A stretch of DNA of 64,000 bases, taken from Microcebus murinus. Lineage: Eukaryota; Chordata; Mammalia; Primates; Cheirogaleidae. The DNA lies in the NCBI RefSeq assembly GCF_040939455.1, contig NC_134120.1, forward strand, positions 55,133,001-55,197,000, read 5' to 3'. Each line of letters starts with the position of its first letter. Positions within the stretch are counted from its first letter, which is position 1. Under the pieces are notes generated by a model that ran no database searches, was not told the origin of the DNA, and worked only from the letters and a program-made list of their open reading frames with translations. This document shows, piece by piece, positions 41,751 through 54,520 of this stretch. The position numbers and the translations under genes are program-made.

Positions 41751-42950
41751 ATAAAGATTTATAACTTTATGATTATAACTTTATCAGACTGGATAACTTT
41801 AAGGGATTTTCTTAACCTCAGCTTCCAGATGTCTCTATCCAAAGAAAGGTACCTGAGGGTTTTGGATCCAAGGCTTTTCCCTTCACAGTCTCCCATCTAA
41901 CACAGGCACACTGCTGAACTACCTAAAGCTAGAAGGATGCACTGCCCCAAATAGGAAAACCTTCCATACTAAACCAAAGAACCCTTTGAAATACGGATGA
42001 AAATGTTAAGAGATCAACTCTCTAAAGACTGTAATAAATACTTTTATAAACCAAGTGGTTTTCAATCCCTTGCTTTCAAAAAAACTGAAAGACCGAAAGC
42101 TCATTAAAAGTAATTTTTGGCATATAAGTTGGAAGCAGTTCAAGAAAATGAGTGGCACTGCCAACAAAACGCTTTCCATTCCCATTGACTTATTTATATC
42201 AACAAAATTTCTCAGTGCTTATAGCTCTTAAAATGAGAGGCAAGAAAAATGCTAAACATGATCTCATTCTAAGCAATAAATTTTATTCATCCACGAACAC
42301 ATAATTATGAATACATAAGTTAATTATTTTTTAAATGTCCCATCCATTTCATTAAGAGGTGCCTTTCCAATACAATTCTGTTTGCTACGTGTTTATCATA
42401 ATTTTTCATACATTCTGGTTGATCAACTCAGTATTAATAATAAAGGAAACTCAAGAAGAAAATTTTAATAGTTTTATAGCAACAGAAATACAAATTTTAA
42501 ATTTCACTCTATATATTTTGGGTGCAAAGAAATGACAGGCTTACTGCTTCACTTCATTTTTTACTTGGGGAAAAATTTAAAAAAAAAGAAATCTAACAAG
42601 GCAATCAAAACTCTCAAGCATAAAAATATATTAGGGTAAACTTTTGTGTGGGAAATGGAAAGAGATAAAGAGAAAAAATACAAAATTCCCTATTTAAGTT
42701 TATTAATGAATTGGTAAAAAGGAATGGTAGTATCAAAATGCTATGATATGTAGATTCCATTTTAGAAGTGATATAACCCTTATTTTTAAAAATATTTATA
42801 TTAATAATACATTAGAAATTACATCCTTTGTAAATATAAAATTTTATGGAGAAAATGTAGGGTGTGAATTTTAAAATGAGTGATAGAGTTTTCAAAATTA
42901 TTTTAGTAGGTATGCAGTGATAAAGTTTGAAGACTACTGTCGTAGACTAT
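41751..42950. other. PPP4R1: intron 2, no recognised feature
   Basis: AT-rich unique sequence without open frames or repeats I can name. Confidence 0.5.
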
Positions 42951-43550
42951 TATAATGCCTCAATCCATCTCCCAGTCTCCCCTCATTCTAATCTAGTCTA
43001 CACATCAGCACCATTTTAATCTTCTTAAAGTACTACTGTTCATATACTCCCTGCCTTCTCTCCCACCCCACACCACTCCACTTCCTGAAAAACCTCCCAG
43101 GCAGTCTGAATTAAGGTACAACTTCTCATGCTCATAAGAAAGTTCAAGGGAATCCCTGATCTGGCCCCAATTGAGTTTCCTGCGCACAGTCCACGGTGGA
43201 GTCAATTTTCTGCAACACACCCCACTTTCCTGTGGTTTCATCTGTCCCATTTCTGTCCTCTCTAGCCTCATCTCAGTTTAAATTTACCTACTACAAATAC
43301 TATCCAGAGAGCAATTCCCATTCTTACTAATTAAGAGTTCTTCCTCCTTTGAATTCTCTGCAGTCTTGGTCGCTCTTGGTTTTATTTCACTAGGAATTGC
43401 AGTGCTTGGTATTTTTTTTTTTTTTCATATTCTTCTACCTACCCTCACCCCTCCCCAACACACATAAATTCCCTAAAGATAGTCTTCTAATTTTTTTTAC
43501 TACTTAAGAGAGTCTAATGCTTTGCAAGAAGGAGGCACATTCATTACTAT
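42951..43550 (+). mobile_element. L2-like remnant
   Basis: 'aatccctgatctggccccaa' and 'ctctctagcctcatctcagt' are in the order of the L2 body; divergent. Confidence 0.5.
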
Positions 43551-43894
43551 TTGTTAATGAAAAGGTAATCCACAGGGATACTTGAAGAGTCAAGGGTTTC
43601 TATAATGTACTCTAACCTCTAAGATATTCACAAGTACATTAGCATATTAATGCCTTTGAGAAATACTTCACCGAAGAGAAGTGATTAATTTGTACAACCT
43701 AACTTTCACCAAATGATCAAAACACCCATATATTCCTTACATAACCTCTAACAATCCTATATACAACAGAAAAAACCTGACAGTCTGACTTCTCTTTCAA
43801 TTTTTCCCTTGACACTGCTTCAGCCACAATAAATCTGCCAATTTTTCTTTTGTTTCCCCAGTCTTTTCATTTTAGAAAATTAAAGTTAATGAGA

Positions 43895-43929
43895 TAATAT
43901 GCCGAAATAAAAAATAAATTAAAAAAAAG
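43895..43929 (+). mobile_element. 35-nt L1 3'-end insertion
   Basis: 'taatatgccgaaataaaaaa' matches the last bases of the large L1 at about 32912 with one change, followed by an A-rich tail. Exact 14-nt direct repeats 'taaagttaatgaga' at 43881-43894 and 43930-43943 make it a genuine, extremely 5'-truncated insertion. Confidence 0.88.
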
Positions 43930-43943
43930 TAAAGTTAATGAGA

Positions 43944-45079
43944 CAAAGAGTACAAAAAACAAACAAAAATAACAAATAAATAAAGATAAATGAGACAAAC
44001 CACAGAAGATTTAAATCATTTTATAAGAGTTACCTTAAGATTTAGGGCTTTAAAATGATATTTTAACAATAAATCAACAAATGAATAGTAAGAAAGAACA
44101 AGCTCTTCTGTAAAGGAGAATGTCAGCTAGCAAATCTAATAACTGATTCAGGCAAGAATCATCAATGCATTCTGATACTAATGGGTAAATATTTGTTTGG
44201 GAATGAGATATTTCTCTATTGTCAAATTATTTCCCTCACTAATTACAAAAGGAAAAACAGAATCTTTATAGTGGAGCAATCTGACAGACATCACCCAACA
44301 CTAACAGTAATGGAGAGATCGCCACCAGGTGCCTCCCAGATGTGAAGCTCTGAGGAAACTACACTATCACTTCTGCAGCAGTCCTGTGGGGGAAGGGAAA
44401 GCAGAACCTGAATCAAATCATGAGAGAATGGAGAAAAGCAAATACACTCTTCAAAAATGTCAATATCATAAAAGGTAAAGGCTGAGAAACTCTTCCACAC
44501 TAAAGAGACATGACAAGTAAACGCAATGCATGAGCCCGGGTCAGCAAAACACAGTTGCTGTAAAGGATACTATTGATGAGATTTCATATTACATAATACA
44601 GTTATATCAGTGTTAAATTTTCTGAATTTTATACTATGATCAGGCAAGAGAATGCCCTTGTTTTCAGGAGATACAGGTTAAAAGTCACAATCGTTACAAG
44701 CTATTCTCAAAAGGTACAACAAAAAAGATTAATAATGTATACATTACACTGTGTGTGTGTCTCTGTGTGTGTAACTGCATAGAGAAATACAAAGCAAACT
44801 GGCAAAATGTTAACAATGGTTGAATACAGGTGAAGAGTTTTGGGAATTCACTATAATACCTGTGGCAACTATTGTGTAGGTCTGAAAGTTTTCAAAATAA
44901 TAAGTTTAATTAAAAAATAATTTCATTATCTGACTCCAAATTAGGTTATGGCCTTATTTAGCTTGGTTAGAAACATCAAGATTCAGCTCAGTGAATATGT
45001 GTCAAAGGTCTAATGTGTGGTGGGCGCTCTGCTATGGGTAAAGAATAAAAATGTTACAGACCTTGAATGTTACAGTATA
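43944..45079. other. PPP4R1: intron 2, mostly unassigned
   Basis: A short interrupted (GT)n lies near 44749-44771, and an L1-like 3' fragment may be present at about 44790-44920. No gene. Confidence 0.4.
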
Positions 45080-45290
45080 CAGAAGGGGTCAGGGAACTAT
45101 GGCAAGCAGGCCAAACTGTTCTACCTTCTGTTTTTGTAAATAAAGTTTTATTGAAAGACAACTATGTTCATTCATTTATGTACTGTCTATATCTCCTTTC
45201 CCCTTACGATGGCAGATCTCAGTAGTCCATAAAAACTGAAGTAATTAATGTCTGGCCCTTTACAGAAACTTTTCAATCTCTGGTCTAGTG
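45080..45290 (+). mobile_element. MER5A hAT-Charlie transposon
   Basis: 'aggggtcagggaactatggc', 'gtaaataaagttttattgaa' and 'ctggccctttacagaaactt' in order give the near full-length MER5A layout. Confidence 0.85.
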
Positions 45291-46136
45291 ATGTACCAGA
45301 GACCCAATAAAAGTCATTACTTGGAGGAGGAAAATTAATGGAAATAGATAAAATAATAAAATTGAAGGACCACACAACTTAGTCTTTATAAATATAGCCC
45401 CAAGCAACAGGTACGGCAAGCTTCAATTTATATTATGCAACAGTATGTTTATTAGAATTCCTTCCTTCAAATATTAATATAAATACTAAGTTTACTAAAT
45501 CCTTAGATACCTTTAAGTGCAAAATTGCCCTTTAGCATGTTCAATCTTACAACTGAATTTCAGCAAGAATAATTTGCTAAAATTTCATGTAAATGGAAAG
45601 GGCAGTGGTATGTTTATCTACTTTCATATTAGTCACCAACATCATGCTTTCTAAGTACATAGCGTATATTAACACCCTTGCAGGGTGTGGATCTCCCAAA
45701 ATGTTACAGATGTGTTGTTTGTTCCCTTCAGTGAGTAAACACTTTCTTTACAGTCTGTTTAACCTGAATTACTTTGGTTTGCAATACTTTTTTTTCACAG
45801 GTAGTCCAAATATAAAATCTGAACTAACCCAGGCCCAATTGCCACCAACCCCCAATAAATGAAGTCTTGAACAAATGTGTTATTTCTACCACACTCTTGA
45901 TAGATTTAAATATAAAAATGTTCTATTATCAAATCTGGCTTTGAATATAAATTCAAGAACCACTTCAGGTAAACACTTTGGCTGCCTCCTCCCTCCCCAC
46001 AAGAGTTCACATATTATCAAGGGAAAAATGAAAGTTGAAGCTGAGTGGTGAGCACATTATGGTTCATCTGCTTTTGTGTATGTCTGAAGTTTCCCATAAA
46101 AAATTTAATGGTATGTACTAAAAATAATGTAATTCA

Positions 46137-47000
46137 TCATATTGAAAAATTAAAGGAAAAAATATATATAATCCTTTCAACAGATGCAAAAAAAAAAAAA
46201 GAGTCTGACAAAATCTAACACCCATTCCTAATTTCCAAAAAGCGCTCTCTACAAACTTAGGAAACTTAGCCTGATAAAGAGCACTTGTGAAAAAATGATA
46301 AATTAAACATCAAAATTCAAAACTTCTGCTCTTCTAAATATACTGTTAAGACAAGGAAAAAATCAAGCCACAGACTAGAAAATAATGCTTGCAAATCACA
46401 CATCTGAGAAAGGTCTTGTATCTCGAATACAGAAGGATCTCAGGAGTTCAAGGCTATAGTGTTCTGTGATTGTGCCTGTGAACAGCCACTGCATTCCAGC
46501 CTGGGCAACACAGTGAGATTTTGTCTCTTTAAAAAGCATATATACACATAAGTTAATAGGAAAATAATCCAATGAAAAAAGGGCAAAAGATGTGAACAGG
46601 CACTTCACCAAAGAAGACATATAGATTGCAAATAAGCACATGAAAAGATGAACATTATTAGTCATTATGAAATGCAAATTCAAATCACAAAGAAATACCA
46701 CTACACACTTAACAGAATGGCTAAAATTAAGACTGCCCACACTAAGTATTGGCAAGGATGTGGAGGACCTGGAATTCTCACATACTTTCGGTAGGAAGGT
46801 AAAATGGCATAGCCACTTTGGAAAACACTTTGACAATTTAAGTTAAATAGCCATCCCACTCCCAGGTACATATCCAAGAGAAAGAACGTATATATCCAGA
46901 CAAAGATTTGTACATAAGTGTTTATAGCTGCTTTATTTGTAATAGCCAAAAACTGGAGACAATCCAAAACTCCATCAACATTTTAAAGATAGAATAGGTG
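46137..47000 (+). mobile_element. L1M ORF2 3' remnant
   Basis: 'tcaacagatgcaaaaaaaaa', 'caggcacttcaccaaagaag' (46598), 'gtattggcaaggatgtggag' (46746) and 'agtgtttatagctgctttat' (46917) are consecutive ORF2-terminal landmarks. Split by an Alu monomer at 46432. Confidence 0.75.
46432..46536 (+). mobile_element. partial Alu (right-arm or free monomer)
   Basis: About 105 nt: 'ggatctcaggagttcaaggc' to 'cagtgagattttgtctcttt'. Only one monomer is present. Confidence 0.7.
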
Positions 47001-47110
47001 AGAAAAAAGCTTGCTCAAGATCATAAAGAGAATAAAATGGTAGGGCCAGAATATGAACCCAGATCTAAAGGTTTTACAAAGCCCAATGCTCTTTCCCCTA
47101 CACAAAACTA
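47000..47110 (-). mobile_element. MIR fragment
   Basis: 'gcttgctcaagatcataaag' and 'gccagaatatgaacccagat' are the antisense MIR core and 5' part in the right order. Confidence 0.6.
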
Positions 47111-47253
47111 TACTGGGCTATCTTCCAGAATTACTGCACAATAAAAGCTCAAATATCAACCAAATTATTATCAGATAGGCCAGAAAATAAATTTGCTCCT
47201 AAATCTAAGGAGATAAGAAGAGAAGATGACTAGATTTAAAAGTTAGGAGAATT

Positions 47254-47574
<321 letters not shown>

Positions 47575-47996
47575 AATTAGGAGAGTTAGGGAATGGATGG
47601 AACATTAGGTGATCCACCAGCTCTAAGATCTGTGCTAAAAGCAGGACAGGTTTCAGACCCTCTTATAGAAGTTATAGGGAATACAGGCCTTTTAACTTCC
47701 TCAGCTAAAATCCCATGGGTGTGCCACCTAGCCTTCTGCCCAAAACATTAAATTAGGTTTATTCTCAGATTCAAGTTAAAAGCAAAACAAAACCCTAATT
47801 CAAGTTTAGAGACATCTCATGCTGTCATGTAATTCTCTGGCATCAAGAGAGAAAAATTGGTCTTACCTCCTCCCAGCCCTGCCCCTTCAAAAAAAAAGAA
47901 AAAAGAGAAAGTCAGAAGAAATTCTTTACTCCAAAATATAAGAGATATAACATAAAGGCAGGAGCAAGGTAACAATAGTTTAATAAACAAATATAA

Positions 47997-48280
47997 TTTT
48001 TTCTTTTTGAGATAGCATCTCATTCTGTTTACTGGGCTAGAGTGCACTGGCATCATCATGGCCCACTACAACCCTGAGTTCAAGCGATCCTCCTGCCTCA
48101 GCCTCCTGAGCAGCTGGGACTTACAGGCGAGCGCCACCATACCCAGCTAATTTTAACATTTTTTGTAGAAGACAGGGGTCCTGCTATGTTGCTCAGGCTG
48201 GTCTCTTGGGCTCAAGGGATCCTCCTGCCTCGGCCTCCCAAAGTGTTGGGATTACAGGTATGAGCCACCACACACAGCCA
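47997..48280 (-). mobile_element. old AluJ-like element
   Basis: From 'ttctttttgagatagcatct' to 'gagccaccacacacagcc', with 'ctagagtgcactggcatcat' of the ancestral type. Confidence 0.88.
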
Positions 48281-48299
48281 AATTCTTTGTTTTGATGAG

Positions 48300-49150
48300 A
48301 GGAAGGACTGAGGCAAAAGGACAAAAAATAATAAACCAGGGGACAAACAAATGTGGCAGACTTCTGAATTTACCTACCTTTTAAAAACAGGCAGGAACAA
48401 ACAAAAACTATGCATTTAAATATTCTGGGTTTTGTTTTTTTTTTTCTTTGTCATGTAGCTACAAGTCTGTGCATAGTTACAAAAGTTTTTCCCCCTTTCC
48501 TTTCTTTTTTTATTTCTACATAGAGAATTGTTAGCCAAGGTATCATTAACTGATTCTACACCATGTGGGTACCACTAAAACTATTTTTAGAGCGCTCTTT
48601 CTGAAGCTATCAATTATATTATCTCTATATAAACATATCTCTTGTCCAGTCTTGTTGGCAACAATCAAAACAGTGTACAAAGTCTCATGATTTGCTCTTC
48701 CAAATCCCTATTTAACAACAGTCCTAAATATCATCATGTTCAAGGGCACCTTCCTAATGTTTTTGAATGATTCCTTGGCTGCTACTGGACACAGCCCAAA
48801 TTTTTTACTTCTCACCTCCCCCAGTGGCAAGGATTCTAAGCTTATTAGAACTGGTTTTCAGAAGCAGTTGGAGGGCATAAGGACTCTGGATGCATCATTT
48901 CTTCCATCTACTTCAACAATGTCCTCAAACCCCAAAAATGGTGTAATGTAAAAGGATTCCAGAACTTCAACAAATATGAAAAAATCCATGGTATAGTATA
49001 TTCCACAACATAGCTTTTCAAAAGCTCTCCAGCATCATGCTCAATTACAGCTAAAAAAAAACTATATTTTACCCATGAGTTAAAACGAACTGCCTATAAG
49101 AGTTTGGGCTGATCAATGTTTTAAATCGGGTAATTAAGAAAAGACAATGT
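48300..49150. other. PPP4R1: intron 2, no recognised feature
   Basis: Unique AT-rich DNA. A 71-codon open frame at 48736 has no recognisable motif. Confidence 0.45.
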
Positions 49151-49154
49151 TTAA

Positions 49155-49275
49155 AACACAGTATTTAGAATCAGAAGACCTAGTTTAAATTTGTCTGAAT
49201 TTAGGAGTTTTGTTTCTTGAGAAAATAATTTAGCCCTTTTAGGCATCAGTTGACTTATTTATTAATATTAGAATA
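49155..49275 (+). mobile_element. MIR fragment
   Basis: 'agaatcagaagacctagttt' followed by 'gcatcagttgacttatttat' gives the MIR 5' and core positions. Confidence 0.5.
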
Positions 49276-49335
49276 CCACAGCCTACACATTCCAGAACTG
49301 CTGTAACGAATAATCTGTGTATGAAAACTACCATA

Positions 49336-49663
49336 TAGCCGGGAGCAGTGGCTCATGCCTGTAATCCTAGCACTCTGGGAGGCCAAGGCGGGCAGATTGC
49401 TTGAGGTCAGAAGTTCGAAACCAGCCTGAGCAAGAGTGAGACACCGTCTCTACTATAAATAGAAAGAAATTAATTGGACAACTAATATATAAAGAAAAAA
49501 ATTAGCCGGGCATGGTGGCGCATGCCTGTAGTCACAGCTGCTGGGGAGGTTGAGATAGGATTGGATTGCTTGAGCCCAGGAGTTTGAAGTTGTTGTGAGC
49601 TAGGCTGACGCCACGGCACTCACTCTAGCCTGAGCAACACTCTGTCTCAAAAAAAAAAAAAAA
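49336..49663 (+). mobile_element. Alu
   Basis: Full-length, duplication 'aaaactaccata' at 49324-49335 and 49664-49675. Confidence 0.94.
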
Positions 49664-50085
49664 AAAACTACCATAAACTATTAAGTGTTATGTAACCATT
49701 CTTTTAAAATAACATTCTTCAACATATTACTTTGTTAAAAGTTTAAATTTTAATCAAACTCTTTCAATGAAATTATTTTTGCAAACATTAGCTCATCAAA
49801 TCTTACTTTAAGTTCTATCTCACCTATTTTAGAAATCTACAACAAATGTAAATCAAAATTGCATGTTTGGAAAACTAACAATAGAAATTTGGAATAACTT
49901 TCTCTAAAGTTCATAATTTTACATTGCCTCCCATTATTCAAGGAACAGAATTAGTCATAAAAATTAAAAGGAGTTACCCAAGTCTGAAATCTGCTGAGAC
50001 AACCTATATTCAAATAGAGTCACTGGTTTGCTTTCACTTTGAAATTCAAAGTATATTTCATGATACAGTAGTGAAAGTATCGCTT

Positions 50086-50412
<327 letters not shown>

Positions 50413-50424
50413 AAAGTATCACTT

Positions 50425-50650
50425 CTACTATAAATAGAAAGAAATTAATTGGCCAACTAAAAATATATAGATGTCTGTTCTTGCATGTTGCCTAAACAAA
50501 AATAAATAAATAAATAAATAAAATAAATAAAAATATATAGAAAAAATTAGCCGGGCATGGTGGCACATGCCTGTAGTCCCAGCTACTCGGGAGGCTGAGA
50601 CAGGAGGATGGCTTGAGCCCAGGAGTCTGAGGTTGCTGTGAGCTAGGCTT
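50425..50650 (+). mobile_element. Alu truncated at both ends, with a 57-nt insert
   Basis: Starts at the mid-linker 'ctactataaatagaaagaaa' and stops at 'gctgtgagctaggct' without its last third. A separate A-tailed insertion sits at 50471-50527. Confidence 0.85.
50471..50527 (+). mobile_element. 57-nt unidentified A-tailed retroposon
   Basis: 27 nt of unique sequence ('atgtctgttcttgcatgttg' then 'cctaaac') plus an (aaat)n tail. Flanked by exact 13-nt repeats 'taaaaatatatag' at 50458-50470 and 50528-50540. Source RNA not recognised. Confidence 0.8.
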
Positions 50651-50669
50651 TAAAAAAATTATAGTTCTT

Positions 50670-50982
50670 TTTTTTTTTTTTTGAGACAGAGTCTCTCTCT
50701 GTTGCCCAGGCTAGAGTGAGTGCTATGGTGTCAGCCTAACTCACAGCAACCTCAGATTCCTGGGCTCAAGCTATCCTCCTGTCTCAGCCTCCCTAGTAGC
50801 TGGGACTACAGGCATGCGCCACCATGCCCGGCTAATTTTTTCTATATAATTTTAGTTGGCCAATTAATTTCTTTCTATTTATAGTAGAGACCAGGTCTCG
50901 CTCTTGCTCAGGCTGGTCTTGAACTCCTGACCTCAAGCAATTTGCCTGCCTCGGCCTCCCAGAGTGCTGGGATTATAGGCGT
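50670..50982 (-). mobile_element. Alu
   Basis: Exact 16-nt duplication 'aaaaattatagttctt' at 50654-50669 and 50983-50998. The Alu 5' end stops at 'gattataggc', so it is slightly 5'-truncated. Confidence 0.94.
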
Positions 50983-50998
50983 AAAAATTATAGTTCTT

Positions 50999-52010
50999 AC
51001 TGCATTATTCTCCTAAACTTACATTAATAGTACCTAATAAGAATTTTATTTACTTACCTTTATGACCTTTTGCTATATACATACAATACACGCATTTTCC
51101 CCTATTAGAATTTTTTTTCTCCAAAGTTATCAGTCAAGTCGGTTTTTGACTAATCCTTTCCAACACTCTATGGCCTCTATACGGAGACTCTGGGGCTTAA
51201 AACAAATCAAATCAAAAGAACTGAGACTCTTATGAAGGTCTGGCAATGTCCCCCTTTCAAGATCCAGGCCCTACACAGATCCTGTCCTTGTCTCCATAGC
51301 TACCCACACAACAGAGCATACCTTCTCCTGTCATACTCCAGGTTCTGCATTTAGGAAAGGCAATCAAGATTCCAGACCTTGACCAGAAAATAATTTCTTC
51401 TCATGCCAAAGGCCAACTTAGATATAGCTTGGCTGAAGTGACAGGACTCATTTACAACTACTCCAGAGGTTAGCCTCCACATGAGTGTTGCTAGAGACGG
51501 AGAAACTCATGCTCATAAGGTAAGAGTCTAGTGAGGGCAGCCCAACCTCCATTCTCCCTGTAAACTCTGGTCCTCTACCTTCTCCATCCTCTCTGGGATG
51601 TAACAAACTTTTTCATTCCCTTACCAACCATCTTGCTCTCTACGTGGGCACCAAGGCCAGATTTCCTCCTCATTCTTCCTTCACAAAAGATGGCAAGTGG
51701 TCCTTCAACTGGCCATATGTTCGATGAACCCGAGTTCCTGAATATTATGGTTACGTAAAGGTATTATCTATAACAACTGTAGCAACTGAGAAAAATAAGC
51801 AATTACTCTAACAAAGTCTTCAACCAGATTATAAGTATGCAAATAAACTATTTGTGCCTTCAAATGTCTAACATTTTATCCTAAATTAAAATGCACAGGG
51901 AACAGAATCTTTAAAAAAGGTAATTGTAAGCTAAGCATATCAATTTTGTTATGTTCAACATCAGTACTTCCTTCTCTGCTCTTTAAAGCTTCCCGTGCAC
52001 TCTACTCATA
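50999..52010. other. PPP4R1: intron 2, no recognised feature
   Basis: Unique sequence of mixed composition. No gene or repeat family identified. Confidence 0.45.
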
Positions 52011-52014
52011 ACAG

Positions 52015-52235
52015 CAAACATAATAACCGCTACTTACCCAGGCATTGTTCTAAGTATTCTAAGTGCTTAATAAGCATTGATTCATCTACAGCTCTCAACA
52101 ACTCTACAAAATAGGTAATACTATTTATTTATAAAATGGCAAAACTAAAACACACATAGGTTACGTGAGTTGCCCAAGTCTGCCCAAAGTGACACTACAA
52201 GACTGGAACACAGAGGTCAGGCTCTAGTCTGTTTA
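52015..52235 (-). mobile_element. MIRb SINE
   Basis: 'caggcattgttctaagtatt', 'caactctacaaaataggtaa' and 'ggttacgtgagttgcccaag' run through the MIR core in antisense order. Well preserved for its age. Confidence 0.85.
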
Positions 52236-52279
52236 TTTTTTTAAAACTCCTATATCATTCTTAATAGTCTGTGTTGTTA

Positions 52280-52356
52280 ACTGTGAGTATAAGAGACTAC
52301 ACTGTGAGTATAAGAGACTACACATAGTATAAGAGACTACACTGTCTCTTATACTA
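52280..52356. repeat. 21-nt tandem repeat ending in a hairpin
   Basis: Two identical 21-nt units at 52280-52300 and 52301-52321 and a 19-nt variant at 52322-52340. The sequence 'gtctcttatact' at 52344-52355 is the exact inverse of 'agtataagagac' in the third unit. A 13-bp stem with a 6-nt loop results. Confidence 0.93.
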
Positions 52357-52419
52357 AATAAATTTATATTAAAATGGCTCATAAACCACTAGAGGGCATG
52401 GATTGTGACCGTCAACCAT

Positions 52420-52640
52420 CTTTTCCACAGCTACATCTGGTACTGAGCAGAGTCTTAAGACTCATTGTTGAATTTTCACTGGTATGCCTTCCCCTCCAGA
52501 CTGTACTCCTTGAGGGTCAGGGGAGAAACTGACACTGCATCTCATTCTTCAGGAGTTCATGACACCTAACTGAAAACAGATGAATACTCAATTCTTGCTC
52601 TGGACAGTCATAAATATTTGCCGAATAAATATTCTATTCA
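52420..52640 (+). mobile_element. L2 3'-end remnant
   Basis: 'actccttgagggtcagggga' and 'gtcataaatatttgccgaat' are L2 terminal landmarks. Confidence 0.6.
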
Positions 52641-53330
52641 CAATGTCTTGAACAGAAATGTAAGAATAAGAAGCCTCTGTCTCAAGATAACATAATCAGG
52701 GCTACCTCTCCAATCCTAACCTTGAAAGATCTCAAGTCAGTAGTTGCCTTAAGTCATATTTTAAACTTTCTATTAGGCAAATAAGTGGCCCACGGTAAAA
52801 GCATTGCATGAACCATAAAAGCCGTCCTTTCCTGGATTAGTACTGCTCCCTTTACCTTTAAGAGAGATATTTATAACCCTCCCCCCCCAATTACTCAGCG
52901 ATAAGTTTGTATATGATTAATTTACTTTAAAAATAATTACTCTTTTTAGAGAATCCTTCTAAATAGTAAATCCTTCTTACGTTACTCAAAACAACCAGAA
53001 ATCTAAAAATGAAGTTTAATTTGGGTAAGGGAACCACATTAGGCAATGCTAAGGATTTAACTACACAGTATTTAAAAGAAACTTCCAACTGCAGCCATCT
53101 CTGACAGACTTACACAAGTATTAGACACAGTCAATCTCCACTTCTGGCAGGCCCTCCCCTGCACAGATCGCAATTCTACCATGTTTATCCTCCCAACTCA
53201 CAATTTCTTGGTCCTCTTGTGTATCCCGTAATCTACATTTAATACATTTTGCACACTCTTCATTCCTAAAATGCATTTCAAACCCTAGGAATTTTTGGAT
53301 TGGTTACTATTTTGGAACATTAGCATGAAG

Positions 53331-53386
53331 AGAAATTATTTCAAGTTAAGTGCAATTATTATTGCACAGAAATTATTTCAAGTTAA
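53331..53386. repeat. 19-nt direct repeats around an 18-nt palindrome
   Basis: 'agaaattatttcaagttaa' occurs at 53331-53349 and again at 53368-53386. The spacer 'gtgcaattattattgcac' has perfect 7-nt inverted arms. Confidence 0.93.
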
Positions 53387-54272
53387 TTTGAGACTTCTTT
53401 CAATACAAATTTGCTTAACTGTCTTTCCTGTCATCAACCCAAATTATTTTCTGATGCTTAGAAAAGCATATGTAAGATGAGAAATTCCTTTCTAAATATC
53501 AATTCCTTCCATCTGGAAACAACGTCAAAAAGTTTGTCTTTTTTAAAATAAAAGAATTGACTCTTTAAAGAAAGCTTCAATATTTTAATATTTAAGGAAG
53601 GCTGGGTGTTTTCTGAGTATTTGCATTAAAGAAAAATGTTCTCTAAACCTACTAATTCCTGCCAAAGCCACACCTTCTAACCTTCCCATAATCCACGAAT
53701 CACATCGAGGCAATCTAAACTGCTAAGAAGCAAAGTAAAATTACAGGTATGTAATTTCCGCACAATCAAAACCGGGGTCAGCGAAGCAAGGGGCTGGCCA
53801 GGGACGACTCCCCGCCGGCGGCCGCAGCCGCACTCAGAGCAACTCTGAGGAAACACACCTCCCTTCCTCAGAGCCTCTTCCTTCCTCAGGAGTGATGGGG
53901 GGGGCTGCGGAAGACGCTCACAGGGAAAAACACACCCTAAATTCACATTTCAAATTTCTGCCTCACCATTTTCTCCTTCCAGAACAGACGTCCCCAAAAC
54001 TCCTGAGCCCGCAGGCGATTTGGGGACGCCAGGAGGGGACAGCGTGGGGCGGAACCCGAGCTTGGGCGTTACGCGAGGCGTCTCTCTCTCCCCCCGCCGC
54101 ACCGGCACCGGCACCGGGCACGCCGTTTCCTCACGGAAGCGCGATTCCCCCCAAAATCACACCTGGGCCCACGGGCAGCCCTCACCCACCCGTCCCCTCC
54201 GCCGGCCGGGCCCAGGCCGCCGCCCGCCGTTCCCGGCCGCTCCCCCGGCCACGGCGAGGCCGGGCCACTCAC

Positions 54273-54317
54273 ATCCGTCCGCGTCCTCCTGCAGGTCCTC
54301 CTGGAGTAGCGACAGGT
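54273..54317 (-). CDS. PPP4R1: PPP4R1 exon 2 (codons 3-18)
   Basis: 45-nt micro-sized exon. It follows a good pyrimidine tract ending 'cctcacgcag' and reads (D)LSLLQEDLQEDADG plus T of the next codon; donor 'GGAT|gtgagt'. Intron 1 is only 203 nt and very G+C-rich. The encoded segment is acidic and Leu-rich, probably a short helix. Exon 2 is in frame (45 nt), so skipping would give MA(V/G)-type short N-termini; this is inference only. Confidence 0.95.
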
Positions 54318-54520
54318 CTGCGTGAGGGGAGAAAAAAAGGCCCGCTCAGTGCCCCAGGGCCCGGTGCGACGCCCCCGCCGCCCGCCCTCTCGGCCCGGCG
54401 GCGCCTCCCCGCGTCGGGACCCCGCGCCGGCCTCGGCCAGGCCGCCCCTCGGGGCGACGGCAGAGGGCGGGTGGGCGCGGGGAGCCGCCGTCGCCGCCAG
54501 CAGAACAGGGGGCCACATAC

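Noticed and set aside
43895..43929. Simple A-rich slippage instead of L1 insertion
   Set aside because: Exact 14-nt flanking repeats and the L1-specific 'taatatgccgaaata' make insertion far more likely.
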